In this document: one piece after another, positions 19,246-28,537 of the stretch
Layout: the number at the start of each line of letters is the position of its first letter
Position numbering within the stretch: the stretch's first letter is position 1
DNA from: Gilliamella bombicola
Lineage (GTDB): Bacteria > Pseudomonadota > Gammaproteobacteria > Enterobacterales > Orbaceae
Direction: 5' to 3'
Length of the DNA stretch: 64,000 nt
Assembly: GCF_900094945.1 (NCBI RefSeq)
Contig: NZ_FMAQ01000003.1
Span: 97,762 to 161,761, forward strand
The notes under the pieces: generated by a model
What the model was told of the DNA's origin: nothing
What the model saw: the letters and a program-made list of their open reading frames with translations, nothing else
Databases searched by the model: none
Made by a program: the position numbers and the translations under genes

Positions 19246-20364
19246 TTATAATTTTTCTATTTCTAATTTTAATTGTTCGAGCACAATACCAATATCAAGA
19301 TTGGCTATCGGATCACCAAGTCCAGTACCTAAATGATCATTTGTAAACATTTGTATTGCATTGGCATAATTTGGTCCCCACACATAATTATTAATAAACT
19401 TATTATCAATAATCCGATTATTATAAACACAAAGCATTTTTTTATTATAAATAGAAGCAATATGCACAATTGAAGTGTCAACAGAAATCACCAAATTTGA
19501 AAACTTCACTAAAGCAACACTTTCAAAAAAAGTAGGTAATGGATTGATAATAATATTTTTTTTAGCTTTAATATGAGATATTTTATTAGGTTCGCCCACG
19601 ACAATTGTTATACAATTATCATATTGTGATAAAAAGGATAAAGTTGTATCAATTTGAGAATTAGAAAAGCTTCTAGCCTCATTTGAACCATAAGGATTAA
19701 AAATAATGATATTTTTATTCGAAGCAAGCAACGAACTTATAAAATCTTTAGCCGAAAGCTCGGCTTCGGTTGGAATATTAACAAAGTACCTTATAGGCGT
19801 GGGCTGAATACGCATAAATTCAAGTATTTTCTGACTTCTCTTTGAAATATGAGATTTGTATTCGTGATAATAAATTGATGTATCATACAATTTATATTTA
19901 TCTTGATTAAAACCAATTGTATGTAACGGATTGATAGCTTGAATTATTTGAGCTCGCCTTACACTATTTTGGCCTTTATCAACCAGATCAATTGCGACAT
20001 CAATCCTTATACTCTGTAATTGTTCTTTTATCTGTTTTATGTTTTTATTCCTATCGTAGAATAAAACCCCATCTACAGAAATAAATTTATCAAAAAGAAA
20101 GGCTATCCTTTTTTCTACTACGACATAAACCTGAAAGCCATTTTCTCGAAGAGTATTAATTAAGTAGGAAGTTACTATTGCATCGCCAATTCCTTGATCA
20201 TTCATAAGAATTGCTACAGAACGATACTTTTCTAGAAAAAATTCAGACCTTACCTTTTTTTTTCGATTTAATAAAGCTAATTTAATAGCCAATTTAAACG
20301 GTTTTATCTTTAAATTTCTCTGCCTATTCAAGTATTTAATACATTCTAGTACTTTATTAATCAT
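19246..20364 (-). CDS. GT9 heptosyltransferase-like glycosyltransferase
   Basis: A 372-residue intact GT9 enzyme with a basic N-terminal segment (about residues 1-45), then YRSVAILMNDQGIGDAIVTSYLI, which equals the Gly-Asp motif of WaaC/WaaF/WaaQ. NPYGSNEARSFS sits near 218 and SVDTSIVHIASIY near 290, the two signatures of the C-terminal nucleotide-sugar domain. It would transfer heptose or a similar sugar from an ADP- or NDP-donor onto LPS core on the cytoplasmic face. It is probably transcribed with the two MsbA-like genes upstream. Confidence 0.86.
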   Translation of the reverse strand: MINKVLECIKYLNRQRNLKIKPFKLAIKLALLNRKKKVRSEFFLEKYRSVAILMNDQGIGDAIVTSYLINTLRENGFQVYVVVEKRIAFLFDKFISVDGVLFYDRNKNIKQIKEQLQSIRIDVAIDLVDKGQNSVRRAQIIQAINPLHTIGFNQDKYKLYDTSIYYHEYKSHISKRSQKILEFMRIQPTPIRYFVNIPTEAELSAKDFISSLLASNKNIIIFNPYGSNEARSFSNSQIDTTLSFLSQYDNCITIVVGEPNKISHIKAKKNIIINPLPTFFESVALVKFSNLVISVDTSIVHIASIYNKKMLCVYNNRIIDNKFINNYVWGPNYANAIQMFTNDHLGTGLGDPIANLDIGIVLEQLKLEIEKL

Positions 20365-20429
20365 ATGTCTTTTAATATCCTATCATGCAAAATATATTTA
20401 TATCTAAATTTTAAAAACTCTTCATCATA

Positions 20430-22202
20430 TTAATTTGTAAAATTTCCTTGATATAACTTTGCATATAATCCATTCATTGATAACAATTCTTGATGATTAC
20501 CTTGCTCAATAATCTTGCCACTATCAATGACAAGTATTTTATCCGCATTTTCAATTGTTGATAACCGATGAGCAATAACTATTGATGTCCGTCCTGTTTG
20601 TAGAACATCTAAAGCTTTTTGGATTGCTTGTTCTGATTCAGTATCTAAGGCTGAAGTGGCTTCATCAAGTACTAGTATCGGCGTATCTCGTAATAAAGCT
20701 CTTGCTATTGCAATACGTTGTCGTTGACCGCCAGATAATAACACACCACTTTCACCCACTATTGTATCAAATCCATTTTCAAGCTCTATAATAAAATCAT
20801 ATGCATACGCTTTTTTAGCGGCTTCTTCTATTTCATCTCGAGAATATTCACCTACTTTCCCGTAAGCGATATTATTTGCAACAGTATCATTAAACAAATG
20901 TACATTTTGTGAAACTAACCCAATTTGATTACGCAAACTATATAAAGTTAAATCTTGAATATTATTATTATCAATTAAAATTTCACCTTCACTTATATCA
21001 TAAAAACGCGTAAGCAAACTCGCGATAGTTGTTTTTCCTGATCCCGAACGCCCAACTAACGCTACTGTTTTACATGGCTCTACCAAAAAGCTAATATCTT
21101 TCAATGCCGGCTCTTGTCTATTTTCATAAGTAAAACTGACATGTCTAAATTCAATATTGCCTTTAACTCGCTCAATATTGATTTTTCCATTATCTTTTTC
21201 TATTGGCTGCTCAAAAATAGCAAACAAAGTTTGACAAGCCGCCATCCCTTTTTGAAATTCGGCATTAACACTAGTTAAACTTTTTATTGGTTGCATTAAT
21301 GCAACTAAAGAAGAAAAAACGACCGTAAACTGCCCGGGACTAATACTCAAATCAGGGTTACTCGCCATTAACAAAACAAAAGCAATAGCGAACGAAATGA
21401 TAAGTTGAACAATAGGCGTTGATAATGCAGAAATAGACACTAATCTCATACCATCGCGACGAAATTTGTTATTCACTTTATCAAAGTTTTTTGACTCTTC
21501 ATCTTGGGCGCCAAAAAGAATAATTTCTCGATGGCCTTTTAGCATTTGTTCAACAGACATGGTGACATTACCCATTGAATTTTGCATATTTTTGGCTAAT
21601 CTTCTAAATTTTATAGAAATAAAAGAGATTAATCCAATAACAATTGGCGTAATAATAATCAACGATAAAGACAACTGCCAGCTATTGCTGAACATTGTAT
21701 AAAATAACCCACAAATAAAAGCTGATTCACGCACTATCGTTATCAAAGCATCAGATGATGATGAAGCGACTTGATCGGTATCATAGGTAATGCGAGACAA
21801 TAATCTTCCTGTAGAGTTTTGGTCATAGTAACTTACCGGAGCATCGACAAAATGACTAAAAAGGCGCTGACGAATATTAAGTACGATTTTTGTAGAAACC
21901 AAAGATAAAAAGAAAGAATATCCATAATTTGCGATACCCCGGAGTAATACTAGTCCGAAAATATAAAAAGGCGCCATCATCAAAAAATGCTGATCATTTT
22001 CAACAAAACCTTTATCAAGTAAAGGCTGTAACAACGCAATAAGCGAAGTATCAGCAAATGCACTAAAAACAAGCAATATGACTGAAAAAAACAGAATCAA
22101 TTTGTGTTTAGCAATATAAGGCCATAACTTAGAAAAAGTCTTCCATGTAGATGAGTCTCGATCAATATCGTGATTAATTGATTGATTATTATTTTTTTTC
22201 AT
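20430..22202 (-). CDS. MsbA-like lipid A/oligosaccharide ABC exporter (copy 2)
   Basis: A 590-residue half-transporter: about six membrane helices in the first 320 residues, then an ATPase with Walker A GRSGSGKTT, signature LLSGGQRQRIAIARALL and Walker B ILVLDEATSALD. Architecture and length match MsbA, which flips lipid A-core across the inner membrane. The ATG at 22200-22202 is used; a longer frame to 22295 would overlap the upstream gene. It lies 13 bases after a second, clearly homologous msbA-like gene, so the two could form homodimers or one heterodimer. No lpxK follows. Confidence 0.88.
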   Translation of the reverse strand: MKKNNNQSINHDIDRDSSTWKTFSKLWPYIAKHKLILFFSVILLVFSAFADTSLIALLQPLLDKGFVENDQHFLMMAPFYIFGLVLLRGIANYGYSFFLSLVSTKIVLNIRQRLFSHFVDAPVSYYDQNSTGRLLSRITYDTDQVASSSSDALITIVRESAFICGLFYTMFSNSWQLSLSLIIITPIVIGLISFISIKFRRLAKNMQNSMGNVTMSVEQMLKGHREIILFGAQDEESKNFDKVNNKFRRDGMRLVSISALSTPIVQLIISFAIAFVLLMASNPDLSISPGQFTVVFSSLVALMQPIKSLTSVNAEFQKGMAACQTLFAIFEQPIEKDNGKINIERVKGNIEFRHVSFTYENRQEPALKDISFLVEPCKTVALVGRSGSGKTTIASLLTRFYDISEGEILIDNNNIQDLTLYSLRNQIGLVSQNVHLFNDTVANNIAYGKVGEYSRDEIEEAAKKAYAYDFIIELENGFDTIVGESGVLLSGGQRQRIAIARALLRDTPILVLDEATSALDTESEQAIQKALDVLQTGRTSIVIAHRLSTIENADKILVIDSGKIIEQGNHQELLSMNGLYAKLYQGNFTN

Positions 22203-22215
22203 AATATTTATTTGG

Positions 22216-23952
22216 TTAAGAATTAAATTGCATTTGATACATCTTGGCATAAATACCATTTTGAAGTAATAATGAGCTATGAGAGCCATCTTCAATTATC
22301 AAGCCATCATCAATAACTAATATTCGATCAGCTTTTTCAATTGTTGACAACCTATGAGCGATAACAATAGAAGTTCGATTTTTTTGTAAATGCTCTATAG
22401 CTTGTTGGACAAACCGTTCAGATTCATTATCCAACGCAGAGGTAGCTTCATCAAGAATTAAAATGGGGTTATCACGTAAAAGAACTCTTGCAATAGCAAT
22501 TCTTTGTCGTTGTCCACCTGATAATAAAACACCATTATCACCAATTTCTGTATCCAAGCCATTTTCTAATTTTTCGATAAACTCCATTGCATTAGCTTGT
22601 TTAGCTGCATTAATAATATCTTCTCGAGTGTACTGATTTTTAGCACCATAAATTATGTTATCCGCTATAGTTCCATTAAATAAATGGACTTTTTGTGAAA
22701 CATAACCAATTTGCTTCCGCAATGAGGCAAGCGTATAATCTTTGATATCAATACCATCTAACAGTATTTTTCCTTTTTGTACATCATAAAACCTAGGTAT
22801 CAGGCTTGCTATTGTTGATTTTCCTGCACCAGAACGCCCCACTAAAGCTACTGTTTCGCCTTTTTTAATTTTAAAGCTAATATTATTTAAAGATGGTGTT
22901 GTTCTTGTTGGATAAGTATAAGTGACCTGACAAAACTCAATTTCACCTTTTGCTCTATTCAACTCAATTATTCCGTTGTCTTCTTCAAGTGGTAAATTTA
23001 AAAGCCCAAATAATGATTCACAAGCTACAGAACCTTTTTGTAATTCAAGATGAACACTAGTTAACTCTCTTAAAGGACGCATTACTGCAACCATAGCAGA
23101 AAAAACCACAGTAAAAGAACCCGGTGTGATCTCCAATGCTTGGCTTGCAACAAGAAATAAAATTAATCCTAAAGCCAATGTAGCAACCAATTGAATTATA
23201 GGTGTTGATAACCCCGAAACAAGTACGATTTTTAAGATACTTTTCCTAAAAAGTTTATTGATTGAATAAAAATTATTTTTTTCATATTTTTGAGCATTAA
23301 AAATTAAAATTTCTTTATGCCCCTTCAACATTTCATCTGCTGCAGTTGTAATATTACCTATTCCTTTTTGCATAGAAACAAGTGTATTCCGAAACTTCTT
23401 TGCAATAAATTGAGCTATAAAAATAACTAACGGTACAACAATAATTAACACTAAAGCCAACTTCCAATTACCATAAAACATAACAACACATAAACCGATA
23501 GCATAAGCGATTTCTCTTACCAAAATAATCAGTGCATCTGATGATGCTTTTGATAATAGTTGTGTATTGTATGTTATTACCGTAACAAGTTCTCCAATGG
23601 GATTTTTATCGAGAAAACTAATAGGACTTTTGACTAAGTGATTGAAAATCATCTGTCTAAATTTAGTGACCACTTTACCTGATAACCAAGAAAGACAATA
23701 AGTAGAACAATAGTTTGATAGCCCGCGTAACGCAATTAACCCAATGATGCCAATTGAAAAAAGAATTAATAACTCATAATTTTTATCCATTAACCCATTA
23801 TCTAGTAGGGGTTTTGTTAGTGAGATGAGAGTTGCATCAGTTGCAGCATTTAACAAAAGCGCGATAATTGCAACAATTAACGCTTTTTTATGTGGATAAA
23901 TAAAAGGCCACAATTGTTTAATGGTATTCAATGAGCTATATTTATTAGACAT
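22216..23952 (-). CDS. MsbA-like lipid A/oligosaccharide ABC exporter (copy 1)
   Basis: A 578-residue half-transporter, homologous along its whole length to the next gene. The membrane domain starts at TIKQLWPFIYPHKKAL. The ATPase has Walker A GRSGAGKST, signature LLSGGQRQRIAIARVLL, Walker B ILILDEATSALD and the H-loop IVIAHRLST. All catalytic motifs are intact in both copies, so neither looks like a dead half of a heterodimer. Which one is the essential MsbA cannot be told. Both sit within the glycosyltransferase cluster, which suggests a role in surface glycolipid export. Confidence 0.88.
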   Translation of the reverse strand: MSNKYSSLNTIKQLWPFIYPHKKALIVAIIALLLNAATDATLISLTKPLLDNGLMDKNYELLILFSIGIIGLIALRGLSNYCSTYCLSWLSGKVVTKFRQMIFNHLVKSPISFLDKNPIGELVTVITYNTQLLSKASSDALIILVREIAYAIGLCVVMFYGNWKLALVLIIVVPLVIFIAQFIAKKFRNTLVSMQKGIGNITTAADEMLKGHKEILIFNAQKYEKNNFYSINKLFRKSILKIVLVSGLSTPIIQLVATLALGLILFLVASQALEITPGSFTVVFSAMVAVMRPLRELTSVHLELQKGSVACESLFGLLNLPLEEDNGIIELNRAKGEIEFCQVTYTYPTRTTPSLNNISFKIKKGETVALVGRSGAGKSTIASLIPRFYDVQKGKILLDGIDIKDYTLASLRKQIGYVSQKVHLFNGTIADNIIYGAKNQYTREDIINAAKQANAMEFIEKLENGLDTEIGDNGVLLSGGQRQRIAIARVLLRDNPILILDEATSALDNESERFVQQAIEHLQKNRTSIVIAHRLSTIEKADRILVIDDGLIIEDGSHSSLLLQNGIYAKMYQMQFNS

Positions 23953-24165
23953 AATAAAGTAACAAAATTAATCTGAAAGGGGATTATACTATACATAATC
24001 TATTAACTTAAAATTTTATTACAATTCTTTTTCAACTAGAAAAAATTTGTTTTATCTATATAATACAAACAAGGTCAAAACAAAGTTTTATTCTTTACTG
24101 TATAAAACACAAATAAATAATGAATAATTAATTTTATTAAAGGATGCTGCAATAGGAAGTAAGCA

Positions 24166-25188
24166 ATGTATTTCAATGCAAATAATATTATAAAAAAAAG
24201 AATAAGATTTGGACTCAGTCATGACGCGAATCAATTAAATATTGCATATGGCATTGATAAAAATTTTTTTTTAGGTTGCGCTGTTTCTATTACTTCTATT
24301 TTATTAGCTAATCCTAATTTGGATTTTAGTTTCCATATATTTACAAATTACATTAACGATGATCTTGAACTAAAATTAGAGCAACTCGCCGATAAATATA
24401 ATACAAATATAACAATTTATTTAGTGGATGATAATAGTTTATCACACTTGCCAACTACTAAAAATTGGACAATTGCAACCTACTTTAGATTTATAGTAGC
24501 TGATTATTTCTATGAAAAAATGGATAAAATTCTTTATCTGGATGCCGATATTACCTGTAAAGGCTCATTGCAAGAATTAGTTACATTAAAGTTTGATGAT
24601 AATATTGCCTATGTAGTGACAGAAAAAGATCCAATATGGTGGAATAAATGTGCAACCCGACTCAACGAACATAAATTATCATCAGGCTACTTCAATGCAG
24701 GTTTTTTACTAATTGATCTAAAAAAATGGAAAGAATTTAGTGTAAATAGCAAAGCATTGGAGTTACTTTCCGATTCAAATCTATCAGAAAACTTTACACA
24801 TTTAGATCAAGATGTATTAAATATTATATTACTCGAAAAGGTTAAGTACCTTGATAGAAAATATAACCAACAAGTCAGTATTAATTACGAATTAAAATAT
24901 AAATCAAGCGTTAATGGCTACTCGCCTATTTTAGATGAAACAATACTAATTCATTACATTGGACCAACCAAACCGTGGCACAAATGGGCTAGAGATTATA
25001 AATGCTCGCAATATTTTCTTGATGCAAAATCAGCATCTCCATGGAAATCAACATCTTTGCTATCAGCCATTACAGCAACACAATGGAGGTATTGTGCAAA
25101 ACATAGATTACACCAGAAAAAATTATTATCTGGTTTAATTTGCTATCTTAAATATTGTTTAAGAAAAATAAAAAATCCTCGTTATTAG
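24166..25188 (+). CDS. LPS core glucosyl/galactosyltransferase, GT8 (WaaO/WaaJ-like)
   Basis: A 340-residue GT8 and the member of this locus closest to enterobacterial WaaO/WaaI/WaaJ: LNIAYGIDKNFFLGCAVSIT near residue 24, DAD in ILYLDADITC, SSGYFNAGFLLIDLKKW, LDQDVLNI, and HYIGPTKPWHKWA. The C-terminal domain runs SASPWKSTSLL..QWRYCAKHRLHQKK as in Glyco_transf_8C. It should transfer a UDP-hexose to LPS outer core. AGGA precedes the ATG. It is transcribed divergently from the msbA pair. Confidence 0.9.
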   Translation: MYFNANNIIKKRIRFGLSHDANQLNIAYGIDKNFFLGCAVSITSILLANPNLDFSFHIFTNYINDDLELKLEQLADKYNTNITIYLVDDNSLSHLPTTKNWTIATYFRFIVADYFYEKMDKILYLDADITCKGSLQELVTLKFDDNIAYVVTEKDPIWWNKCATRLNEHKLSSGYFNAGFLLIDLKKWKEFSVNSKALELLSDSNLSENFTHLDQDVLNIILLEKVKYLDRKYNQQVSINYELKYKSSVNGYSPILDETILIHYIGPTKPWHKWARDYKCSQYFLDAKSASPWKSTSLLSAITATQWRYCAKHRLHQKKLLSGLICYLKYCLRKIKNPRY

Positions 25189-25554
25189 TTCCATAATTTT
25201 ATATAAAATTACACTGCTTATTTTACTACTTTATGTTAAATGAAAGTGTTCTTGCTTAATACCTTGTGAAACTTTTCCGTATTGTTTGATAGAAATTCGC
25301 TATTGCTAAACCGTTAAACCTCTAGGGCTAGTTTTATTTGATGCAATTCGCCTATCTACTTATCTAAGGTTGACTCCCCCCTAGGGGGAGGTGACTAGGA
25401 TCATTTTTGGGGGATAGTTCCAATAAAATAAAAAAGAGCTAAATATGAAAATAAGTTAGTTATTATAAATAAACCTTATATATACATGCATATATAATGA
25501 GGTTTTTATTATAATAATGTCACATTAAACAATAGTAACTTTAACTTCGAGTTT
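25189..25554. other. Intergenic stretch with a GC palindrome
   Basis: 366 bases between converging glycosyltransferase genes. It holds a perfect palindrome CCCCCTAGGGGG at 25377-25388 in otherwise AT-rich DNA, plus two nearby CTAGG/CTAGGG fragments and a GGGGG run. The AT-rich right part contains ATATATAC/ATGCATATATA tracts near 25480-25500. No gene seen. The GC island may be a relic of an insertion element or a terminator stem. Confidence 0.45.
25377..25388. repeat. 12-bp GC-rich palindrome
   Basis: CCCCCTAGGGGG, a perfect palindrome that stands out in AT-rich DNA. No T-run follows on either strand, so it is not a standard terminator. Confidence 0.7.
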
Positions 25555-27297
25555 TTACTTTTTAAATTTCTCAATTAATTTTCTTATCTTGCTCTTTATA
25601 CCTTTTTTAAATTTAGCATTATGGATAACTTCTATTTTTTCTTCTTTACGTGACAATGGAAAACGGTTACTTTCTTTCCTTATAGACCAATATAAGCCTT
25701 TTAACGGATGATTACAGCTCTTCTTCCAAGGTTTCTTAGAGTCTGAATAATGAATAATTCCACAATGATGTATTGCATTTAACTCATCCTGTTTGTTATA
25801 TTTTCTATCAAGCTCGTTAAAAGTAAATATACGCGAATTTACATTCCATCTTAGTGGTATAATTTTACTATTATCTTTAAACGTTAAATTTAGTATATCT
25901 TGATCTTGTAACACAATACGTTCATTATATATATAGTAGTTTTCCATATAATTTTTAAAAACATCAGAATAAGTTTCATTAATTTTTTTTATATTAAACA
26001 CCGCAATGCCAGCATTAAAATAATTATGAGTATCACCTAATAAAAGTCGGCGAGATTGCAACAACCCACCTTCATCCAAACATGCTCCTATAGTATAATC
26101 CTCAATATCTTCCTGCCATAACTCTGCAATATTACCGTAAACAACAGTATCAGAATCAATATAAATTACTTTATCAATATGCTTCAAAAGATTATGAATA
26201 ACTAAACGATAATATGTATTAACTGAAATATAATTTCTATTTAAAGGTAGGGATGAAAAAAGACTTGTATCAATATCATAAAATGAAAATTTTACATTAT
26301 CCCCCCTGTCACTACTAATTAATAATCTATTCTCATTGGATAGTTTGTCATCACACAATATATGAAAGTGGATCGATTGATTTGGATTAGTATTATTTAA
26401 TAATGATGTTATTGTTACATCTGCATGAGGGGAATAATTGTCATCAAAGGAAAGACATATATGTATTGTCTCTTTTAGTATTAAATCAGTTGAACAGGCT
26501 GGTAACTTTATTTCTGATACAGGTAATACCTCAGCTAAAGCAAGAATTCCTTTAGTAGATATTCTAATATTTTTATATTTTCTTTTAGCATACGTAACAT
26601 AAGCGTTGGTCAATCGTTCCGCTAAAAATCCTAATACACGTTTTTGATAAGTGTTATAACTGGATATATCAATCTTCTGCTCAGCTTTTTTTAAAATATC
26701 AAATATAAAACTACAATATTCTTTAAAATATTCTTTCTTCATGATTGAAATATTAAAGAAGAAAGTTTGTTTAGAATAGATAGTCTCCAAGAAAGGTAAA
26801 TAAAAATCTGGATGATCTTTTTTTATTATTTCTATGACTATGTCTAGATCTTTTTGATAATGATCCATGCAATAAAAATCATAACCAGACATTATATGAT
26901 CGGGCAACCCAGCAGGATGAACATTCCATACTGGACTAGTAATTATTTCATAATTTTTACATTCATTTTCAATATTAGCTTCAGATAAATCATTATTGAT
27001 TATTTTATCATTAAAATCATGAAAAATTTCATAACCATCAGATCTAGTAAAAGATAAATATCGTCTATAATGCATCAGTCCATAATAATCTGCATCTAAA
27101 TTTTTCCACATCCAATAAAGTGCTGTTAACTCGCACCAACTTTTATTTTTATCTGAAATATTGTCTCCAGTATCATCACCTATACAAAAAGGTAAATTTA
27201 CTGAACTAACCGCCCTGCCTACATGAATTGGCATAATATAAGCATTTTTAAAATAAAGTCCATCTTTGTGATGACATACAGCAATTTTTATATTCAT
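25555..27297 (-). CDS. DUF4422-GT8 fusion glycosyltransferase
   Basis: A 580-residue two-domain protein. Residues about 1-225 are a DUF4422 domain (KIAVCHHKD start, CELTALYWMWKN near 55, GLMHYRRY at 73-80), seen in capsule and exopolysaccharide glycosyltransferases. From about 280 to 540 there is a complete GT8 domain (ICLSFDDNYSPHADVTIT, DXD as VIYIDSDTVV, NYFNAGIAVFNI, LQDQDILNLTF, HYSDSKKPWKK). The C-terminus is strongly basic (KKGIKSKIRKLIEKFKK), a likely membrane anchor. It could add two sugars in sequence. Products are unknown. Confidence 0.85.
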   Translation of the reverse strand: MNIKIAVCHHKDGLYFKNAYIMPIHVGRAVSSVNLPFCIGDDTGDNISDKNKSWCELTALYWMWKNLDADYYGLMHYRRYLSFTRSDGYEIFHDFNDKIINNDLSEANIENECKNYEIITSPVWNVHPAGLPDHIMSGYDFYCMDHYQKDLDIVIEIIKKDHPDFYLPFLETIYSKQTFFFNISIMKKEYFKEYCSFIFDILKKAEQKIDISSYNTYQKRVLGFLAERLTNAYVTYAKRKYKNIRISTKGILALAEVLPVSEIKLPACSTDLILKETIHICLSFDDNYSPHADVTITSLLNNTNPNQSIHFHILCDDKLSNENRLLISSDRGDNVKFSFYDIDTSLFSSLPLNRNYISVNTYYRLVIHNLLKHIDKVIYIDSDTVVYGNIAELWQEDIEDYTIGACLDEGGLLQSRRLLLGDTHNYFNAGIAVFNIKKINETYSDVFKNYMENYYIYNERIVLQDQDILNLTFKDNSKIIPLRWNVNSRIFTFNELDRKYNKQDELNAIHHCGIIHYSDSKKPWKKSCNHPLKGLYWSIRKESNRFPLSRKEEKIEVIHNAKFKKGIKSKIRKLIEKFKK

Positions 27298-27326
27298 TTA
27301 AAAGTTCTCTTAATATAAGTGAAATC

Positions 27327-28424
27327 TTATTTGATCGAATTGATGAAATTTAAAGCATTTTCTATAACATTATGCATATCATAATATTTATATTCAGCTA
27401 ATCTGCCACCAAAATGAATTAATTTTTCTTGATCGGCAAGCTCTTTATATTTCTTAAATAATGTCGCATTTTTATCGTCGTTGATTGGATAGTATGCTTC
27501 ATCGCCAATCTTCCAATCGCGAGGATATTCTTTAGTTATAATTGTGTGATCAGTTTCAACATAATCAAAATGTTTATGTTCGATAATGCGAGTATAAGGA
27601 ATTTCGTATTCAGTATAATTAATTACAGCATTTCCTTGATAATTTGATTCGTTAATTGTTTCGTTTTCAAAATGTAACGATCGATATTCTAGAGCGCCGT
27701 ATTGATAATCATAGAATTTATCGATCGAACCCGTGTAAATAATCTTATTCGCTAACTCAAGATTCTTTTCCTTATTCTCAAAAAAGTCAGTATTTAATTC
27801 TACATCAATACCTTCAAGCATTTTTTCAATGATTTGAGTATATCCTCCAATTGGAATTCCTTGATATTTATCATTGAAGTAATTATTATCAAAAGTAAAT
27901 CGAACTGGTAATCTATTAATTATAAATGGAGGAAGTTCAGTGGCTTTTCTTCCCCATTGTTTTTCGGTATATCCTTTGATTAATATCTCATAAATATCTT
28001 TTCCAATTAGCGATATGGCTTGTTCTTCAAGATTTTTTGGGTTTTCAATATGATATAACTTTTTTTGCTCTTCAATTTTTGCCTTAGCCTCTTTAGGTGT
28101 TTTCACGCCCCATAATTGATAAAAAGTATTCATATTGAATGGCAAATTAAATAGTTTATTCTTATAATTTGCTATGGGTGAATTAGTAAAACGATTAAAT
28201 TCTGCAAAACGATTAATGTAATCCCATACAGCTTTATTATTAGTATGGAAAATATGAGCTCCATATTTATGGACTTGAATGCCTTCATTATCTTCGGTAT
28301 ATATATTTCCAGCTAAGTGGTCTCTTTTTTCTATTAGAAGTATTTTATACCCTCTTTTTTTTAATTCATAAGCACATATAGAGCCAAATAGACCACTGCC
28401 AACAATTAGATAATCATATTTCAT
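27327..28424 (-). CDS. glf: UDP-galactopyranose mutase
   Basis: A 365-residue flavoenzyme, E. coli Glf length. The N-terminal FAD site is YLIVGSGLFGSICAYELKK, followed by GIQVHKYGAHIFHT and, near residue 155, GYTEKQWG. Arg and Tyr substrate residues appear in YTRIIEHKHF and the C-terminal HFGGRLAEYKYYDMH is typical. It converts UDP-galactopyranose to UDP-galactofuranose, so the polysaccharide made here probably contains Galf. It lies 29 bases upstream of the DUF4422-GT8 gene and is likely in one transcript with it. Confidence 0.96.
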   Translation of the reverse strand: MKYDYLIVGSGLFGSICAYELKKRGYKILLIEKRDHLAGNIYTEDNEGIQVHKYGAHIFHTNNKAVWDYINRFAEFNRFTNSPIANYKNKLFNLPFNMNTFYQLWGVKTPKEAKAKIEEQKKLYHIENPKNLEEQAISLIGKDIYEILIKGYTEKQWGRKATELPPFIINRLPVRFTFDNNYFNDKYQGIPIGGYTQIIEKMLEGIDVELNTDFFENKEKNLELANKIIYTGSIDKFYDYQYGALEYRSLHFENETINESNYQGNAVINYTEYEIPYTRIIEHKHFDYVETDHTIITKEYPRDWKIGDEAYYPINDDKNATLFKKYKELADQEKLIHFGGRLAEYKYYDMHNVIENALNFINSIK

Positions 28425-28537
28425 TTAGATTCCTTAAATATTTAATTGTATAATATAGTATATTTTTATTAAAAATATGCAAATATTTAGCAATGAAATT
28501 ATTAGATCTTAACACATCTCAAACCGTGAGCACATAA

